Assembly: GCF_025905425.1 (NCBI RefSeq)
Contig: NZ_CP109603.1
Location: 2,640,001-2,704,000 of the forward strand
From: Pseudomonas putida
Lineage (GTDB): Bacteria; Pseudomonadota; Gammaproteobacteria; Pseudomonadales; Pseudomonadaceae
Direction of reading: 5' to 3'
Length of the DNA: 64,000 bases
Shown here: positions 46,366 to 56,106 of the stretch, piece by piece
Layout: each line of letters opens with the position of its first letter
Position numbering within the stretch: position 1 is the stretch's first letter
The notes under the pieces: generated by a model
Told to the model about the DNA's origin: nothing
Seen by the model: only the letters and a program-made list of their open reading frames with translations
The model's database searches: none
Position numbers and translations under genes: made by a program

Positions 46366-48135
46366 ATGACCGACTATATCGCCCCCCTGCGCGACATGCG
46401 CTTCGTCCTGCATGACGTTTTCAATGCCCCTGCCCTGTGGGCACGCCTTCCGGCCCTGACCGAGCGCATCGACGCCGACACCGCCGACGCCATTCTCGAA
46501 GAAGCGGCCAAAGTCACCGCCCAGCTGATCGCCCCGCTCAGCCGCAACGGTGACGAGCAAGGTGTGCACTTCGAGGCCGGCCAGGTCACCACCCCGGATG
46601 GTTTCCGCGACGCCTGGCGCACCTACCGGGAAGGCGGTTGGGTCGGTTTGGGGGGCAATCCAGAACATGGCGGCATGGGCATGCCGAAAATGCTGGGTGT
46701 GCTGTTCGAAGAAATGCTCTATGCCGCCGACTGCAGTTTCAGCCTGTATTCGGCCTTGAGTGCCGGCAGTTGCCTGGCCATCGACGCCCACGCCAGCGAA
46801 ACCCTCAAGGCCACCTACCTGCCCCCGCTCTATGAAGGCCGCTGGGCCGGCACCATGTGCCTGACCGAACCCCACGCCGGCACTGACCTGGGGTTGATCC
46901 GCACCCGTGCAGAACCCCAGGCCGACGGCAGTTACCGCATCAGTGGCAGCAAGATCTTCATCACCGGCGGCGAGCAGGACCTGACCGAGAACATTGTCCA
47001 CCTGGTACTGGCCAAATTGCCGGATGCACCGGCGGGCGCCAAAGGTATCTCGCTGTTCCTGGTGCCCAAGTACCGGGTCAATGCCGATGGCAGCCTGGGT
47101 GAGCGCAACGCTGCGCAATGCGGGTCGATCGAGCACAAGATGGGCATCAAGGCGTCGGCCACCTGCGTGATGAACTTCGATGGCGCCATCGGCCACCTGG
47201 TGGGCGACGCGAACAAGGGCCTGGCGGCCATGTTCACCATGATGAACTACGAGCGGTTGTCCATCGGCATCCAGGGCATTGGCTGCGCCGAAGCGTCGTA
47301 CCAGAGCGCCGCACGCTACGCCAACGAACGCCTGCAGAGCCGCGCCGCTACTGGCCCACAGGCGAAGGACAAGATGGCCGACCCGATCATCGAGCATGGC
47401 GATGTGCGGCGCATGCTGCTGACCATGCGCACACTCACCGAGGGTGGCCGGGCATTCGCCGCCTACGTGGGGCAACAACTGGACCTGGCCCGCTATGCCG
47501 AGGATATTGGCGAGCGTGAACATGCCCAACGCCTGGTGGCGCTGCTCACGCCCGTGGCCAAGGCCTTTTTCACCGACAACGGCCTGGAAAGCTGCGTACT
47601 TGGCCAGCAGGTATATGGTGGCCATGGTTACATCCGCGAATGGGGCCAGGAGCAGCGTGTGCGCGACGTACGCATCGCGCAGATCTACGAAGGCACCAAC
47701 GGTATCCAGGCCCTCGACCTGCTCGGGCGCAAGGTACTGGCCGACGGTGGCCAGGCCTTGGCCAGCTTCACCGCCGAGGTGCGGGCCTTCAGCGTTGCCG
47801 CGCCACTGCATCGCGAAGCGCTGCAAGCCAGCGTTGCACGCCTGGAGGCGACCAGCGCGTGGTTGCGGGCACGGGCACGTGAAGACGCCAACCTGGTCAG
47901 CAGCGTGGCGGTGGAATACCTGCACCTGTTTGGCCTTACCGCCTATGCCTACATGTGGGCGCGCATGGCAGGCGTGGCGCAGGCCAAGCATGAAGAGGAC
48001 CCCACCTTCCATGGCGCGAAGCTGGCCTGTGCCGAGTTCTTCTTCCAGCGTGTGCTGCCACGCAGCCTGGGCCTGGATGCCAGCATCCGTGCAGGCAGCG
48101 CGAGCCTCTATGGGATGACCACGGAACAATTCTGA
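46366..48135 (+). CDS. Acyl-CoA dehydrogenase (long form, with C-terminal extension)
   Basis: A protein of 589 residues, the long ACAD type with extra N- and C-terminal domains. It has MCLTEPHAGTDLGLIRT (FAD/substrate site), KIFITGGEQDL, and the catalytic Glu near residue 442 in IYEGTNGIQALDLLGRK. It makes trans-2-enoyl-CoA in beta-oxidation and passes electrons to ETF. It lies 78 bp after the acyl-CoA synthetase, which supplies the substrate. ATG at 46366 is used. Confidence 0.93.
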   Translation: MTDYIAPLRDMRFVLHDVFNAPALWARLPALTERIDADTADAILEEAAKVTAQLIAPLSRNGDEQGVHFEAGQVTTPDGFRDAWRTYREGGWVGLGGNPEHGGMGMPKMLGVLFEEMLYAADCSFSLYSALSAGSCLAIDAHASETLKATYLPPLYEGRWAGTMCLTEPHAGTDLGLIRTRAEPQADGSYRISGSKIFITGGEQDLTENIVHLVLAKLPDAPAGAKGISLFLVPKYRVNADGSLGERNAAQCGSIEHKMGIKASATCVMNFDGAIGHLVGDANKGLAAMFTMMNYERLSIGIQGIGCAEASYQSAARYANERLQSRAATGPQAKDKMADPIIEHGDVRRMLLTMRTLTEGGRAFAAYVGQQLDLARYAEDIGEREHAQRLVALLTPVAKAFFTDNGLESCVLGQQVYGGHGYIREWGQEQRVRDVRIAQIYEGTNGIQALDLLGRKVLADGGQALASFTAEVRAFSVAAPLHREALQASVARLEATSAWLRARAREDANLVSSVAVEYLHLFGLTAYAYMWARMAGVAQAKHEEDPTFHGAKLACAEFFFQRVLPRSLGLDASIRAGSASLYGMTTEQF

Positions 48136-48141
48136 ACGGCC

Positions 48142-48164
48142 CTGGGGGTGCACAGCGCCCCCAG
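48142..48164 (+). terminator. Hairpin after the acyl-CoA dehydrogenase gene
   Basis: CTGGGGG (48142-48148) pairs with CCCCCAG (48158-48164). The T tract is missing, so this is a moderate terminator candidate. Confidence 0.45.
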
Positions 48165-48232
48165 ACATTGCCCGCGAGGGGTTCTCAAACGCTGAAATTC
48201 CATTGCAAATCCGACGAAAAACCGGCACAACT

Positions 48233-48245
48233 GATAGTCATTCGC
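48233..48245 (+). promoter_or_regulatory. Possible degenerate Fur box upstream of fecR
   Basis: GATAGTCATTCGC matches the 6-1-6 Fur pattern (GATAATnATTATC) at 9 of 12 positions. It lies about 60 bp before the fecR gene, where iron control would be expected. The match is weak. Confidence 0.3.
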
Positions 48246-48306
48246 CATTACCTCGGTTCTCGGGAACCCTCTTGCAAGGGTAGAATGCGCAAAACCCGGA
48301 GCCGCA

Positions 48307-49314
48307 ATGAACCACGACCGCCTCAATCCCAGCCCAGACGATGCCATTACCGACGCCGCCGCGCATTGGTGCATGCGCCTGCACGCCGAAGATTGCACGG
48401 CGGCAGAACGCGAGGCATTTGCCCGCTGGCTGGCGGCTGACCCACGGCACGCCGAGGAATACCACGCGATGCTGGAGATCTGGCAGACCGCCGACCTGCT
48501 GCCGCGCAACGCGACCGTGATCGATTTCAACCCGCCCGCGCAACAAACCACGCGCGTACGCCATTGGCGCCCATTGGCCTCCGCTGCAGCCATCGCCCTG
48601 GCTGTATTGCCTTTGGCAGGCTGGGTGGGCTGGGAACAAGGTTGGCTGCCCAACCATTATCAACACTTCGAAGCCAGCGACCGGATGCAAACGGTGGAGC
48701 TGAGCGACGGCAGCACGGTGCAGCTCAACCTCAACACCGAGCTGACCTATCTGAATTACAAAGACCAACGCCAGGTCACCCTCAAGCGCGGCGAGGCGTT
48801 TTTCAAGGTACGGCACGACAGCGCCCACCCGTTTATCGTCCACGCAGGCCGCGGCCAGACCCGGGTAACCGGCACCCAGTTCAACGTCTGGAAGTATCAG
48901 GATCAGGTCAAGGTCACGCTGGTGGAAGGTTCGGTGCTGGTCACCAGCGACGGCAGCGCTGGCGGCTATCGCCTCGGCCCAGGGATGCAGGCCAGCTATC
49001 ACAAGGGTGATTTCGAGCCGCAACTGGCGCAGAGCGACGATTACAGCAACACCCTGGCCTGGCGCAGTGGCAAGCTGGTGCTCGACAACCTGAGCCTGGA
49101 GCAGGCCCTGCCGGTGATCAACCGCTACCTCGACGCCCCGCTGCTACTGGCCGATGCCAGCACCGGCCGGATCCGCATCAGCGGCATCTACAACACCCGT
49201 GAAGTCGGGCGCCTGGTCAACAACCTGCCCAAGGTGCTGCCGGTCTACCTGACCCGCAGCAAGGACGGCAGCACCGTCCTCAACAGGATCTCGCCGCCAC
49301 CCGACAAGGGCTGA
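48307..49314 (+). CDS. FecR family anti-sigma/regulatory protein (orphan)
   Basis: A protein of 335 residues. A DUF4880-type N-terminal cytoplasmic domain (about 12-60) is followed by one membrane helix (88-106), the FecR domain (about 120-215; VELSDGSTVQLNLNTELTY, GEAFFKVRHD) and a C-terminal secretin/STN-like part. Such proteins relay a signal from a TonB receptor to a FecI-type sigma factor. Here neither a sigma factor nor a receptor gene is adjacent: the neighbours are an acyl-CoA dehydrogenase and an antiporter. Confidence 0.9.
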   Translation: MNHDRLNPSPDDAITDAAAHWCMRLHAEDCTAAEREAFARWLAADPRHAEEYHAMLEIWQTADLLPRNATVIDFNPPAQQTTRVRHWRPLASAAAIALAVLPLAGWVGWEQGWLPNHYQHFEASDRMQTVELSDGSTVQLNLNTELTYLNYKDQRQVTLKRGEAFFKVRHDSAHPFIVHAGRGQTRVTGTQFNVWKYQDQVKVTLVEGSVLVTSDGSAGGYRLGPGMQASYHKGDFEPQLAQSDDYSNTLAWRSGKLVLDNLSLEQALPVINRYLDAPLLLADASTGRIRISGIYNTREVGRLVNNLPKVLPVYLTRSKDGSTVLNRISPPPDKG

Positions 49315-49318
49315 CGCC

Positions 49319-50638
49319 TTACAGCGTCATCGCCGCCAACCAGCCGAACGCCAGCAGCGGCAGGTTGTAGTGGATGAAGGTCGGGACCACGGTGTCCCAG
49401 ATATGGTGGTGCTGGCCATCCACGTTCAGGCCTGAGGTTGGCCCCAAGGTCGAGTCCGATGCTGGCGAACCCGCATCCCCCAGCGCCCCTGCAGTGCCGA
49501 CGATGCACACCGTGGCCAGGGGATCGAAGCCCAGCTGCACGCACAGCGGCACGAAGATCGCGGCCAGGATCGGTACGGTGGAGAACGACGAACCGATCCC
49601 CATGGTCACCAGCAAGCCGACCAGCAGCATCAGCAAAGCGCCGACACCCTTGCTGTGGTCGATCCACTGCGCCGAAGCCTCGACCAGGCTCTTGACCTCG
49701 CCCGTGGCCTTCATCACATCGGCAAAACCGGACGCGGCAATCATGATGAAGCCGATCATGGCCATCATCTTCATGCCTTCGGTGAACAGGTCGTCGGTGT
49801 CTTTCCAGCGCACGATGCCCGACAACGAGAAGATCAGGAACCCGACCATGGCGCCGATGATCATCGAGTCCAGCAACAGCTGGACGATGAATGCCGCAGC
49901 AATCGCAAGGCCCGCGACCATCAGGGTCAACGGGTTGTATTGCACGCTGACCTGCTCGACCTGCTCGATCCGCGCCAGGTCGTAGTCGCGCTTCTTGCGG
50001 TAGCTGAAGAACACCGCCAACAACAGGCCGGCAAGCATGCCTGCGGCCGGAATGGCCATGGCATGGGTGACATTGACGCCGCTCACATCGACCCCGGCAC
50101 GGGCGACGTTGGCCAGCAGGATCTCGTTGAGGAAGATGTTGCCAAAGCCCACCGGCAGGAACATGTACGGCGTGATCAGGCCAAAGGTGATCACGCAGGC
50201 GATCAGCCGACGGTCGATGCGCAAACGCGTGAGCACATATAACAGGGGCGGCACCAGCAACGGAATGAACGCGATGTGAATGGGCAGGATGTTCTGCGAC
50301 GACACCGCCACCACCAGCATCAGGCCGATCATCATCCATTTGACCTTGCCGCCATTGGCATGGCCCTGGCGATCGATCATGGCCAAGGCGCGATCGGCCA
50401 AGGCGTGCGCCAGCCCAGACTTGGCGATGGCCACGGCAAACGCCCCCAGCAACGCATACGACAACGCCACCGTGGCCCCGCCGCCCAGCCCGCCATTGAA
50501 GGCCTTGAGCGTACCTTCGATGCCCAGCCCACCGACCAGGCCGCCGACCAGGGCGCCAATGATCAGGGCGATGACCACGTGTACCCGCGACAGGCTGAGT
50601 ATCAGCATGATGCCGACCGCGGCGATCACTGCATTCAT
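49319..50638 (-). CDS. Na+/H+ antiporter family protein (NhaC-like)
   Basis: A protein of 439 residues with about 11-12 membrane helices. It has the family's N-terminal region, a [21 protein letters not shown] segment, and the C-terminal [19 protein letters not shown] and [18 protein letters not shown] motifs of the NhaC-type ion-transporter superfamily. It may exchange cations or amino acids. It is a single gene that ends 4 bp from the convergent fecR. Confidence 0.86.
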   Translation of the reverse strand: MNAVIAAVGIMLILSLSRVHVVIALIIGALVGGLVGGLGIEGTLKAFNGGLGGGATVALSYALLGAFAVAIAKSGLAHALADRALAMIDRQGHANGGKVKWMMIGLMLVVAVSSQNILPIHIAFIPLLVPPLLYVLTRLRIDRRLIACVITFGLITPYMFLPVGFGNIFLNEILLANVARAGVDVSGVNVTHAMAIPAAGMLAGLLLAVFFSYRKKRDYDLARIEQVEQVSVQYNPLTLMVAGLAIAAAFIVQLLLDSMIIGAMVGFLIFSLSGIVRWKDTDDLFTEGMKMMAMIGFIMIAASGFADVMKATGEVKSLVEASAQWIDHSKGVGALLMLLVGLLVTMGIGSSFSTVPILAAIFVPLCVQLGFDPLATVCIVGTAGALGDAGSPASDSTLGPTSGLNVDGQHHHIWDTVVPTFIHYNLPLLAFGWLAAMTL

Positions 50639-50824
50639 GGTTGGCTTACCTCATTAGGACAGAAAAAAGCGCGAACTCTGCAGTAGTGGGCCGCAGATGT
50701 CAAAAGCGCCATGTCGCGGCGCATTACCCAGCACGCCCAGAATTTAAATTGAACGTTTGAATAAAGAAAAATACGTGATGGCCGACACAGTCGACAGCCA
50801 GAACTATTACAAGGGATTCGCCCC

Positions 50825-52969
50825 ATGCCTTTGCGACAACTTTCCATCCAGTGGAAGATCACCCTGCTCGCCGGTCTCTGCCTGGCCGGCATCGTCACCC
50901 TGCTCGTCGGCCTTTCGCTGTACCGCATGGACCACAGTTCGGACCTGGTCAAGGCAAGCAGCATGCAGATGCTCACCGACGCGGCCCAGGGGCGCATCGA
51001 GTCGCAAGGTGAAGTACAGGCGTTAAACATTCGCCGTCAGTTCATGGATGCCTACCAATACGGCGCCGGCTTCGCCCGCCAGGTGCTGTTCCTGCGCGAG
51101 CAGGCAGAAAAGCGCTTTCTCGACGCCTACGACCTGCGCGAGGACATGACCCGCCAGGTGCGTGCCGCGCTGCAGGCCAACCCTGACCTGCTCGGCTTGT
51201 CGCTGGTGTTCGAACCCAATGCCCTGGACAACAAGGACAGCCTGTTCACCGCCAAGCCGGAGCTGGGCAGCAACGAAACCGGGCGTTTCGCGCTGTACTG
51301 GTCGCAGCCCCGCGCCGGCGAACTAACCGCCATGGCCCTGCCCGAACATGACATGGCCAACACCGAAATCGGCCCCAGCGGCCAGCCGGCCAATACCTGG
51401 TGGGTATGCCCACGCAGCACGGGCAAGGTCTGCGTGGTGGAGCCCTACTTCTATGACATCGATGGCCAGCGCGTGCTGATGACCAGCATCGTTTTCCCCT
51501 TGGCCGTCAACGGCAAGGTGATCGCTACGCTGTCCATCGACATCAACCTCAACAGCCTGCAGGCCTTGACCCAGAACGCCAGCCGCAGCCTCTACGAAGG
51601 CCGTACCACTGTCGGCATTCTCAGCCCTGTGGGGCTGCTGGCCGGTTACAGCGCCGATGCCGGCAAGCTGGCCCAGCGCTTTGACCAGGTGGACACCGCC
51701 AAGGGCGCCGAACTGGTACGCAAACTGGCCGAGGGCAAGCTGAGCATCCTCCACGACCAGCAGCGCCTCAAGGTGCTTGCCGCCTTCGAACCGATCCCCG
51801 GCGCCCAACCCTGGGGCGTGTTGCTGGATGTGCCGGAAAACGCCCTGACCGGGCCTGCCGAAACGCTGAAACAGGAACTCGATGCCCTGAACACCAGCGG
51901 CACCTTGCTGGAACTGGGCCTGGGCCTGGCCGCCGCTATCGCTGGCCTGCTGCTGGTGTGGCTGATGGCGCGTGGTGTCACCCGGCCGATACTGGGCGTG
52001 GCGGCAATGCTCAAGGACATCGCCAGTGGCGAGGGTGACCTGACCCGCCGTCTGACCTACCAGAAGCAGGACGAGTTGGGCGAACTGGCCGGCTGGTTCA
52101 ACCGTTTCCTCGACAAGCTGCAACCCACCATTGCCGAGGTCAAACGTTCGGTGCAGGCCGCCCGTGGCACCGCCGACCAGTCCTCGGCGATCGCGAGCGA
52201 AACCAGCGCCGGCATGGAGCAGCAGTACCGTCAGGTCGACCAGGTTGCCACCGCCTCCCACGAGATGAGCGCCACCGCCCAGGACGTTGCCCGCAGCGCC
52301 GCCCAGGCCGCGCAGGCGGCCCGAGAGGCCGACCAGGCCACCCGTGAAGGCTTGGCCGTGATCGACCGCACCACCCACAGCATCGACGCCCTGGCCGCCG
52401 ACATGAACAACGCCATGGCCGAAGTCGAAGGCCTGGCGCAGAACAGCGAGAAGATCGGCTCGGTGCTGGAAGTGATCCGCTCGATCGCCGAACAGACCAA
52501 CCTCTTGGCACTCAACGCCGCGATCGAAGCCGCCCGCGCCGGTGAAGCCGGGCGTGGCTTTGCCGTGGTCGCCGACGAAGTGCGCAACCTCGCCCGGCGC
52601 ACCCAGGAGTCGGTGGAAGAGACCCGCCAGGTGATCGAAGCGTTGCAGGCCGGTACCCGCGAAGTGGTCGGCGCCATGGACAACAGCCACCGCCAGGCCC
52701 AGGGCGGCGTGGAGCAGGTCGGCCAGGCCGTCACTGCGCTGCAGCGCATCGGCCAGGCGGTGACGGTGATTACCGACATGAACCTGCAGATCGCCTCGGC
52801 CGCCGAGGAGCAAAGCGCGGTGGCCGAGGAAATCAACAGCAACGTCGCGACGATCCGCGATGTCACCGAATCGCTGTCGGGGCAAGCCAACGAATCGGCA
52901 CGGGTCAGCCAGTCGCTCAACAGCCTGGCCAATCAGCAACAGGCGCTGATGGATCAGTTCCGCGTCTAA
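50825..52969 (+). CDS. Methyl-accepting chemotaxis protein (double-Cache type)
   Basis: A protein of 714 residues. TM1 is about 12-34, followed by a large periplasmic Cache domain (about 40-355), TM2 (about 360-383), HAMP (to about 437), and a cytoplasmic signalling domain with the conserved hairpin tip [18 protein letters not shown] (about 556-573). The periplasmic domain lacks the amino-acid receptor motif of PctA-type sensors, so the ligand is unknown. No CheB/CheR pentapeptide is seen at the C-terminus (it ends MDQFRV). Confidence 0.93.
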   Translation: MPLRQLSIQWKITLLAGLCLAGIVTLLVGLSLYRMDHSSDLVKASSMQMLTDAAQGRIESQGEVQALNIRRQFMDAYQYGAGFARQVLFLREQAEKRFLDAYDLREDMTRQVRAALQANPDLLGLSLVFEPNALDNKDSLFTAKPELGSNETGRFALYWSQPRAGELTAMALPEHDMANTEIGPSGQPANTWWVCPRSTGKVCVVEPYFYDIDGQRVLMTSIVFPLAVNGKVIATLSIDINLNSLQALTQNASRSLYEGRTTVGILSPVGLLAGYSADAGKLAQRFDQVDTAKGAELVRKLAEGKLSILHDQQRLKVLAAFEPIPGAQPWGVLLDVPENALTGPAETLKQELDALNTSGTLLELGLGLAAAIAGLLLVWLMARGVTRPILGVAAMLKDIASGEGDLTRRLTYQKQDELGELAGWFNRFLDKLQPTIAEVKRSVQAARGTADQSSAIASETSAGMEQQYRQVDQVATASHEMSATAQDVARSAAQAAQAAREADQATREGLAVIDRTTHSIDALAADMNNAMAEVEGLAQNSEKIGSVLEVIRSIAEQTNLLALNAAIEAARAGEAGRGFAVVADEVRNLARRTQESVEETRQVIEALQAGTREVVGAMDNSHRQAQGGVEQVGQAVTALQRIGQAVTVITDMNLQIASAAEEQSAVAEEINSNVATIRDVTESLSGQANESARVSQSLNSLANQQQALMDQFRV

Positions 52970-52976
52970 GGCTATT

Positions 52977-52998
52977 GAGGCCGGTGCTTGCCGGCCTC
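52977..52998. terminator. Bidirectional hairpin between the chemoreceptor and the subtilase
   Basis: GAGGCCGG (52977-52984) pairs with CCGGCCTC (52991-52998) over a TGCTTG loop, between two convergent genes. Confidence 0.6.
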
Positions 52999-53001
52999 TG
53001 C

Positions 53002-54915
53002 TCAGGCTTCGAACCTGCCACCACCGAGGATCCGGTCAAGCAGCCTCAAGGCAGCCTCCACGTTGGGCCTGCCCCCCATCGGCAGTACCTCGGAGCCTGG
53101 CAACGTAGCATCGCGATAGCCAGACGCCATGACCAGCAGGTGCATCTGATTACCGTTGAGGTAAATGTGATGCTGCTCCATGGCATAGGACTGGATCAGG
53201 CTCAATGCCCCCGTCACCATAGGGGTCGCGCTTGAGGTACCGGCGTAGTTCTGCGAGTAATCCCTGTTGTCACCGGGCAGGTCTTGCAGGTCGCCTCTGG
53301 ACAGGGTCACCACACTGTCGCCCCAGGCATTGAGCATGCGATAACGGTACTTGGCATTGGAGTAAACGTGCGGTTTGCCATCGAACGACTGGCATGCACC
53401 AATCAGAATGACGCCAGCGTCACCATGGTCGTCGAAGTACGGCCAGTGGCCCAGGTCAACACCCTGGTTCGCCTGGGTCCCCTGTTGCTCAGACGTCTTG
53501 CTGCTGCCATTGGCAGCTGCGTTGACCACCACCGCGCCACGCTGGGTCAGTTCCTGCATGACGATCCACCAGGCCTTGTCGTGCAAGGATGGCAGCATCG
53601 TACTCAGCACCTCCAGGTGCGCAGTCTGGCGATTGACGCCGACGATGTCCCCAGGCTCTACCGTGAGCAGGAGGTCTTTGAGCACTTGATAGTTGCCTTG
53701 GGCATCCATCGAGCGGTTGTTGTACAGGTACAACTCGCTGTCGTGACTGATGCCGGTGGCCCCGATGCCATTGCGCGTCGCCAGCATGACCCCCACCGAC
53801 GCGGTGCCATGTTTGGGGTCGTGGTTTGGCTTGAGCGAGACGATCTTCAGGCGGGGGTTGTCACGCAGGTCTTCATGCTCTGGGAATAATCCGCCGTCAG
53901 TGAAGTGGATGCGTGCACCCTTGCCGGTCACCTGCCCCGCCCAGGCCTTGCGAATGTTCAAGCCTTGCCACCTGGGGCCGGGTTCGTCGAGGTAGGTTTG
54001 TCTGGGCTCGAAGTCGGGCGTCGGCTGAGCATTTTCAAAAGCCTTGCTGCCGGCCACCGCTGCACCGGTCAACAAGGCCGCCAACACCGCCGCCACACCT
54101 AGCAGCACGGGATTGGGTGGGGAGCATGTCTGCTGGAAGTGCATGGATTCCACATACTCCAGCGCTGCCAGGGTCTTGAGCAATGCAACGTACGTGTCAT
54201 TAAGCATGCTCGCGGGTTGCTCCAGATAGCCGTAATCGCGCAAGGCCCCGAGCCTGTCGTCCGCCTGTTCCTGGGGGTTGAGCACTGGGTGAGGTGCAAT
54301 CACTGCCTTGAGGTTCGGCCAATAGCGAACCAGCACCGACCCCGAGTCAGGCTCCAGATCCGCAAGCAAGCGCTCGAAGCCACCGGCACTGAACGCAATA
54401 AGCAATGTTGGGTATGAGGTACCTGGGGCTAATGTCGGAAATAATCGCGACACCGGATCATGTGGCGTGGGTGCGCTTCCCCTTTGCTCCACGTCCCGCT
54501 TGCGGCGCCCAGCTGCTGACGGCAACGGTACCTTGTCGAGCAGGCTTCTGTTTAGCTCCTCTGCCTTGATATCCAGCAACAAAGGGGGCATGTCGATGAA
54601 CCCGGCAGCGCCAACAGGCCGGTTCATGGCCCGCGCATGTTTATCCAGCAGCACGACTCTGGGCCGAATGGCGTAAACCCCCGCAGCCTCTTCGGCTACT
54701 AGCAAGGCCGGGCATCCGTGATCCCTTACGCGGCCACTGCGCACTTGTGACTGAACTGAAACGCCTTGGAACGATACCGGGCCGCCTGGCCCGTCGCGCT
54801 CGAGTTCGTAACGAATGTGATCGACCTTGTGCAGGTCTGCACCGATGCAACGAACGTGAAGTTTTCCATCGAAACGGAAGTTGCGGTAATAGACGAAATC
54901 CAGATCCAGGCTCAT
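53002..54915 (-). CDS. Membrane-tethered S8 (subtilisin-like) serine peptidase
   Basis: A protein of 637 residues. The catalytic triad is D340 (IHFTDGG), H369 (PKHGTASVG) and S561 (AGTSSATPM), with the oxyanion Asn at N469 (NAAANGS). Residues 1-265 form an unrecognised N-terminal domain; a single membrane helix spans about 268-290, just before the protease domain. No standard signal peptide is seen. ATG at 54915 follows GAGG; a GTG at 55065 is less likely. The GC content looks slightly lower than that of the neighbours. There is no inhibitor, secretion or immunity gene nearby. The substrate is unknown. Confidence 0.85.
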   Translation of the reverse strand: MSLDLDFVYYRNFRFDGKLHVRCIGADLHKVDHIRYELERDGPGGPVSFQGVSVQSQVRSGRVRDHGCPALLVAEEAAGVYAIRPRVVLLDKHARAMNRPVGAAGFIDMPPLLLDIKAEELNRSLLDKVPLPSAAGRRKRDVEQRGSAPTPHDPVSRLFPTLAPGTSYPTLLIAFSAGGFERLLADLEPDSGSVLVRYWPNLKAVIAPHPVLNPQEQADDRLGALRDYGYLEQPASMLNDTYVALLKTLAALEYVESMHFQQTCSPPNPVLLGVAAVLAALLTGAAVAGSKAFENAQPTPDFEPRQTYLDEPGPRWQGLNIRKAWAGQVTGKGARIHFTDGGLFPEHEDLRDNPRLKIVSLKPNHDPKHGTASVGVMLATRNGIGATGISHDSELYLYNNRSMDAQGNYQVLKDLLLTVEPGDIVGVNRQTAHLEVLSTMLPSLHDKAWWIVMQELTQRGAVVVNAAANGSSKTSEQQGTQANQGVDLGHWPYFDDHGDAGVILIGACQSFDGKPHVYSNAKYRYRMLNAWGDSVVTLSRGDLQDLPGDNRDYSQNYAGTSSATPMVTGALSLIQSYAMEQHHIYLNGNQMHLLVMASGYRDATLPGSEVLPMGGRPNVEAALRLLDRILGGGRFEA

Positions 54916-55089
54916 CAGGGATGCCTCGCGTAGTGGGCAGAATGCGCTTGCCGAAATGGCAAGGCGCACTCTTGCAAGCGCAAACCTCAAGACGCAGAGA
55001 GAGCACCTTCCCTGGCTGGCCCAGCAGGGGCTGCAGAGCGGTCGTCTACACTTGCCGGCACTCACACAGCGGCTACCGAGAAGGCCCCG

Positions 55090-56106
55090 ATGAAGAAAAT
55101 CTCAACCTTGCTGGCCGGCCTGGTGCTCGCAGTTGGCTTGACCAGCACCGACAGCGCCGCCTCGGCAGAGCAGCGCGCGCCCATTCACTTTGGCGCAATT
55201 GGCTGGGAAAGCGGTGCGCTGACCACCGAAATACTGCGGCTGATCGTCGAGCGCGGTTACGGCTACCCCACCGACACCTTGCCTGGCAGCACCGTGAGCA
55301 TGGAAGTGGCGTTGGCACGCAACGACCTGCAGGTGATCGCCGAGGAATGGGCCGGGCGCAGCCCCGCGTGGATCAAGGCCGAACAGGCCGGGCAGGTGTT
55401 CGCCCTTGGCGATACGGTCAAGCACGCCGAAGAAGGCTGGTGGGTGCCGGCTTACGTGATCCAGGGCGACCCTTCGCGTAACCTCAAGGCCCTGGCACCG
55501 GACCTGCGCAGTGTCGAAGACCTCAAGCGCTATCCGCAGGTGTTCCGCGACCCTGAATCTCCTGACAAAGGGCGCTTTCTCAACAGCCCCAGTGGCTGGA
55601 CCTCCGAGACGGTCAACAGCCAGAAACTCAAGGCCTACGGACTGAGCGATAGCTACACCAACTTTCGCAGTGGTTCTGGCGCGGCATTGGACGCCGAGAT
55701 CAGTTCTGCCATCCGCCGCGGCCAACCGGTGTTGTTCTATTACTGGAACCCGACCCCGCTGATGGGGCGCTACAAACTCATACGCCTAGAAGAGCCGCCC
55801 TTCAATGCCCAGGCCTGGGCCTCCCTGACCGATGCCAGCAACCCCAACCCGCAAGGTAGCCAGTCACTGCCAGCCAAATTGTCGATTGGTGTCTCCAAGG
55901 CGTTCCGCGAGGGCTACCCGGACGTGGTGGCAGTGTTCGAGAAAGTCGACCTGCCGATTGATCGCCTCAACCGCGCCCTCGCCGAAATGAGCGAACAGCG
56001 CACACCCCCCAGCGAGGCTGCCCTCACCTTCCTGCGTGACAACCCTGATGTGTGGAAGGCCTGGTTGCCCGCAGAGGTAGCGGCCAAGGTCGAGAGCAGC
56101 CTATGA
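55090..56106 (+). CDS. Glycine betaine/proline-type ABC transporter substrate-binding protein (OpuAC family)
   Basis: A protein of 338 residues. The signal peptide is about 1-26 (cut after ASA). The OpuAC fold follows: IHFGAIGWESGALTTEI, the VIAEEWAGRSPAWIKA segment and the YYWNPTPLMGRYKL region with aromatic residues that can cage a quaternary amine. Its stop overlaps the permease start (ATGA), so the two are coupled. No ATPase gene follows. Confidence 0.88.
   Translation: MKKISTLLAGLVLAVGLTSTDSAASAEQRAPIHFGAIGWESGALTTEILRLIVERGYGYPTDTLPGSTVSMEVALARNDLQVIAEEWAGRSPAWIKAEQAGQVFALGDTVKHAEEGWWVPAYVIQGDPSRNLKALAPDLRSVEDLKRYPQVFRDPESPDKGRFLNSPSGWTSETVNSQKLKAYGLSDSYTNFRSGSGAALDAEISSAIRRGQPVLFYYWNPTPLMGRYKLIRLEEPPFNAQAWASLTDASNPNPQGSQSLPAKLSIGVSKAFREGYPDVVAVFEKVDLPIDRLNRALAEMSEQRTPPSEAALTFLRDNPDVWKAWLPAEVAAKVESSL

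Noticed and set aside
46351..48228. A 625-codon minus-strand frame
   Set aside because: It is antisense to the acyl-CoA dehydrogenase, which has all its catalytic motifs. The antisense product has no recognisable domain.
51323..52939. A 538-codon minus-strand frame
   Set aside because: It is antisense to the chemoreceptor and has low-complexity His/Gly-rich content typical of a shadow frame.
53002..55065. Subtilase as part of a toxin, secretion or defence system
   Set aside because: Its neighbours are a chemoreceptor and a betaine-type transporter. No immunity, secretion or ATPase partner is adjacent, so there is no support for a system.
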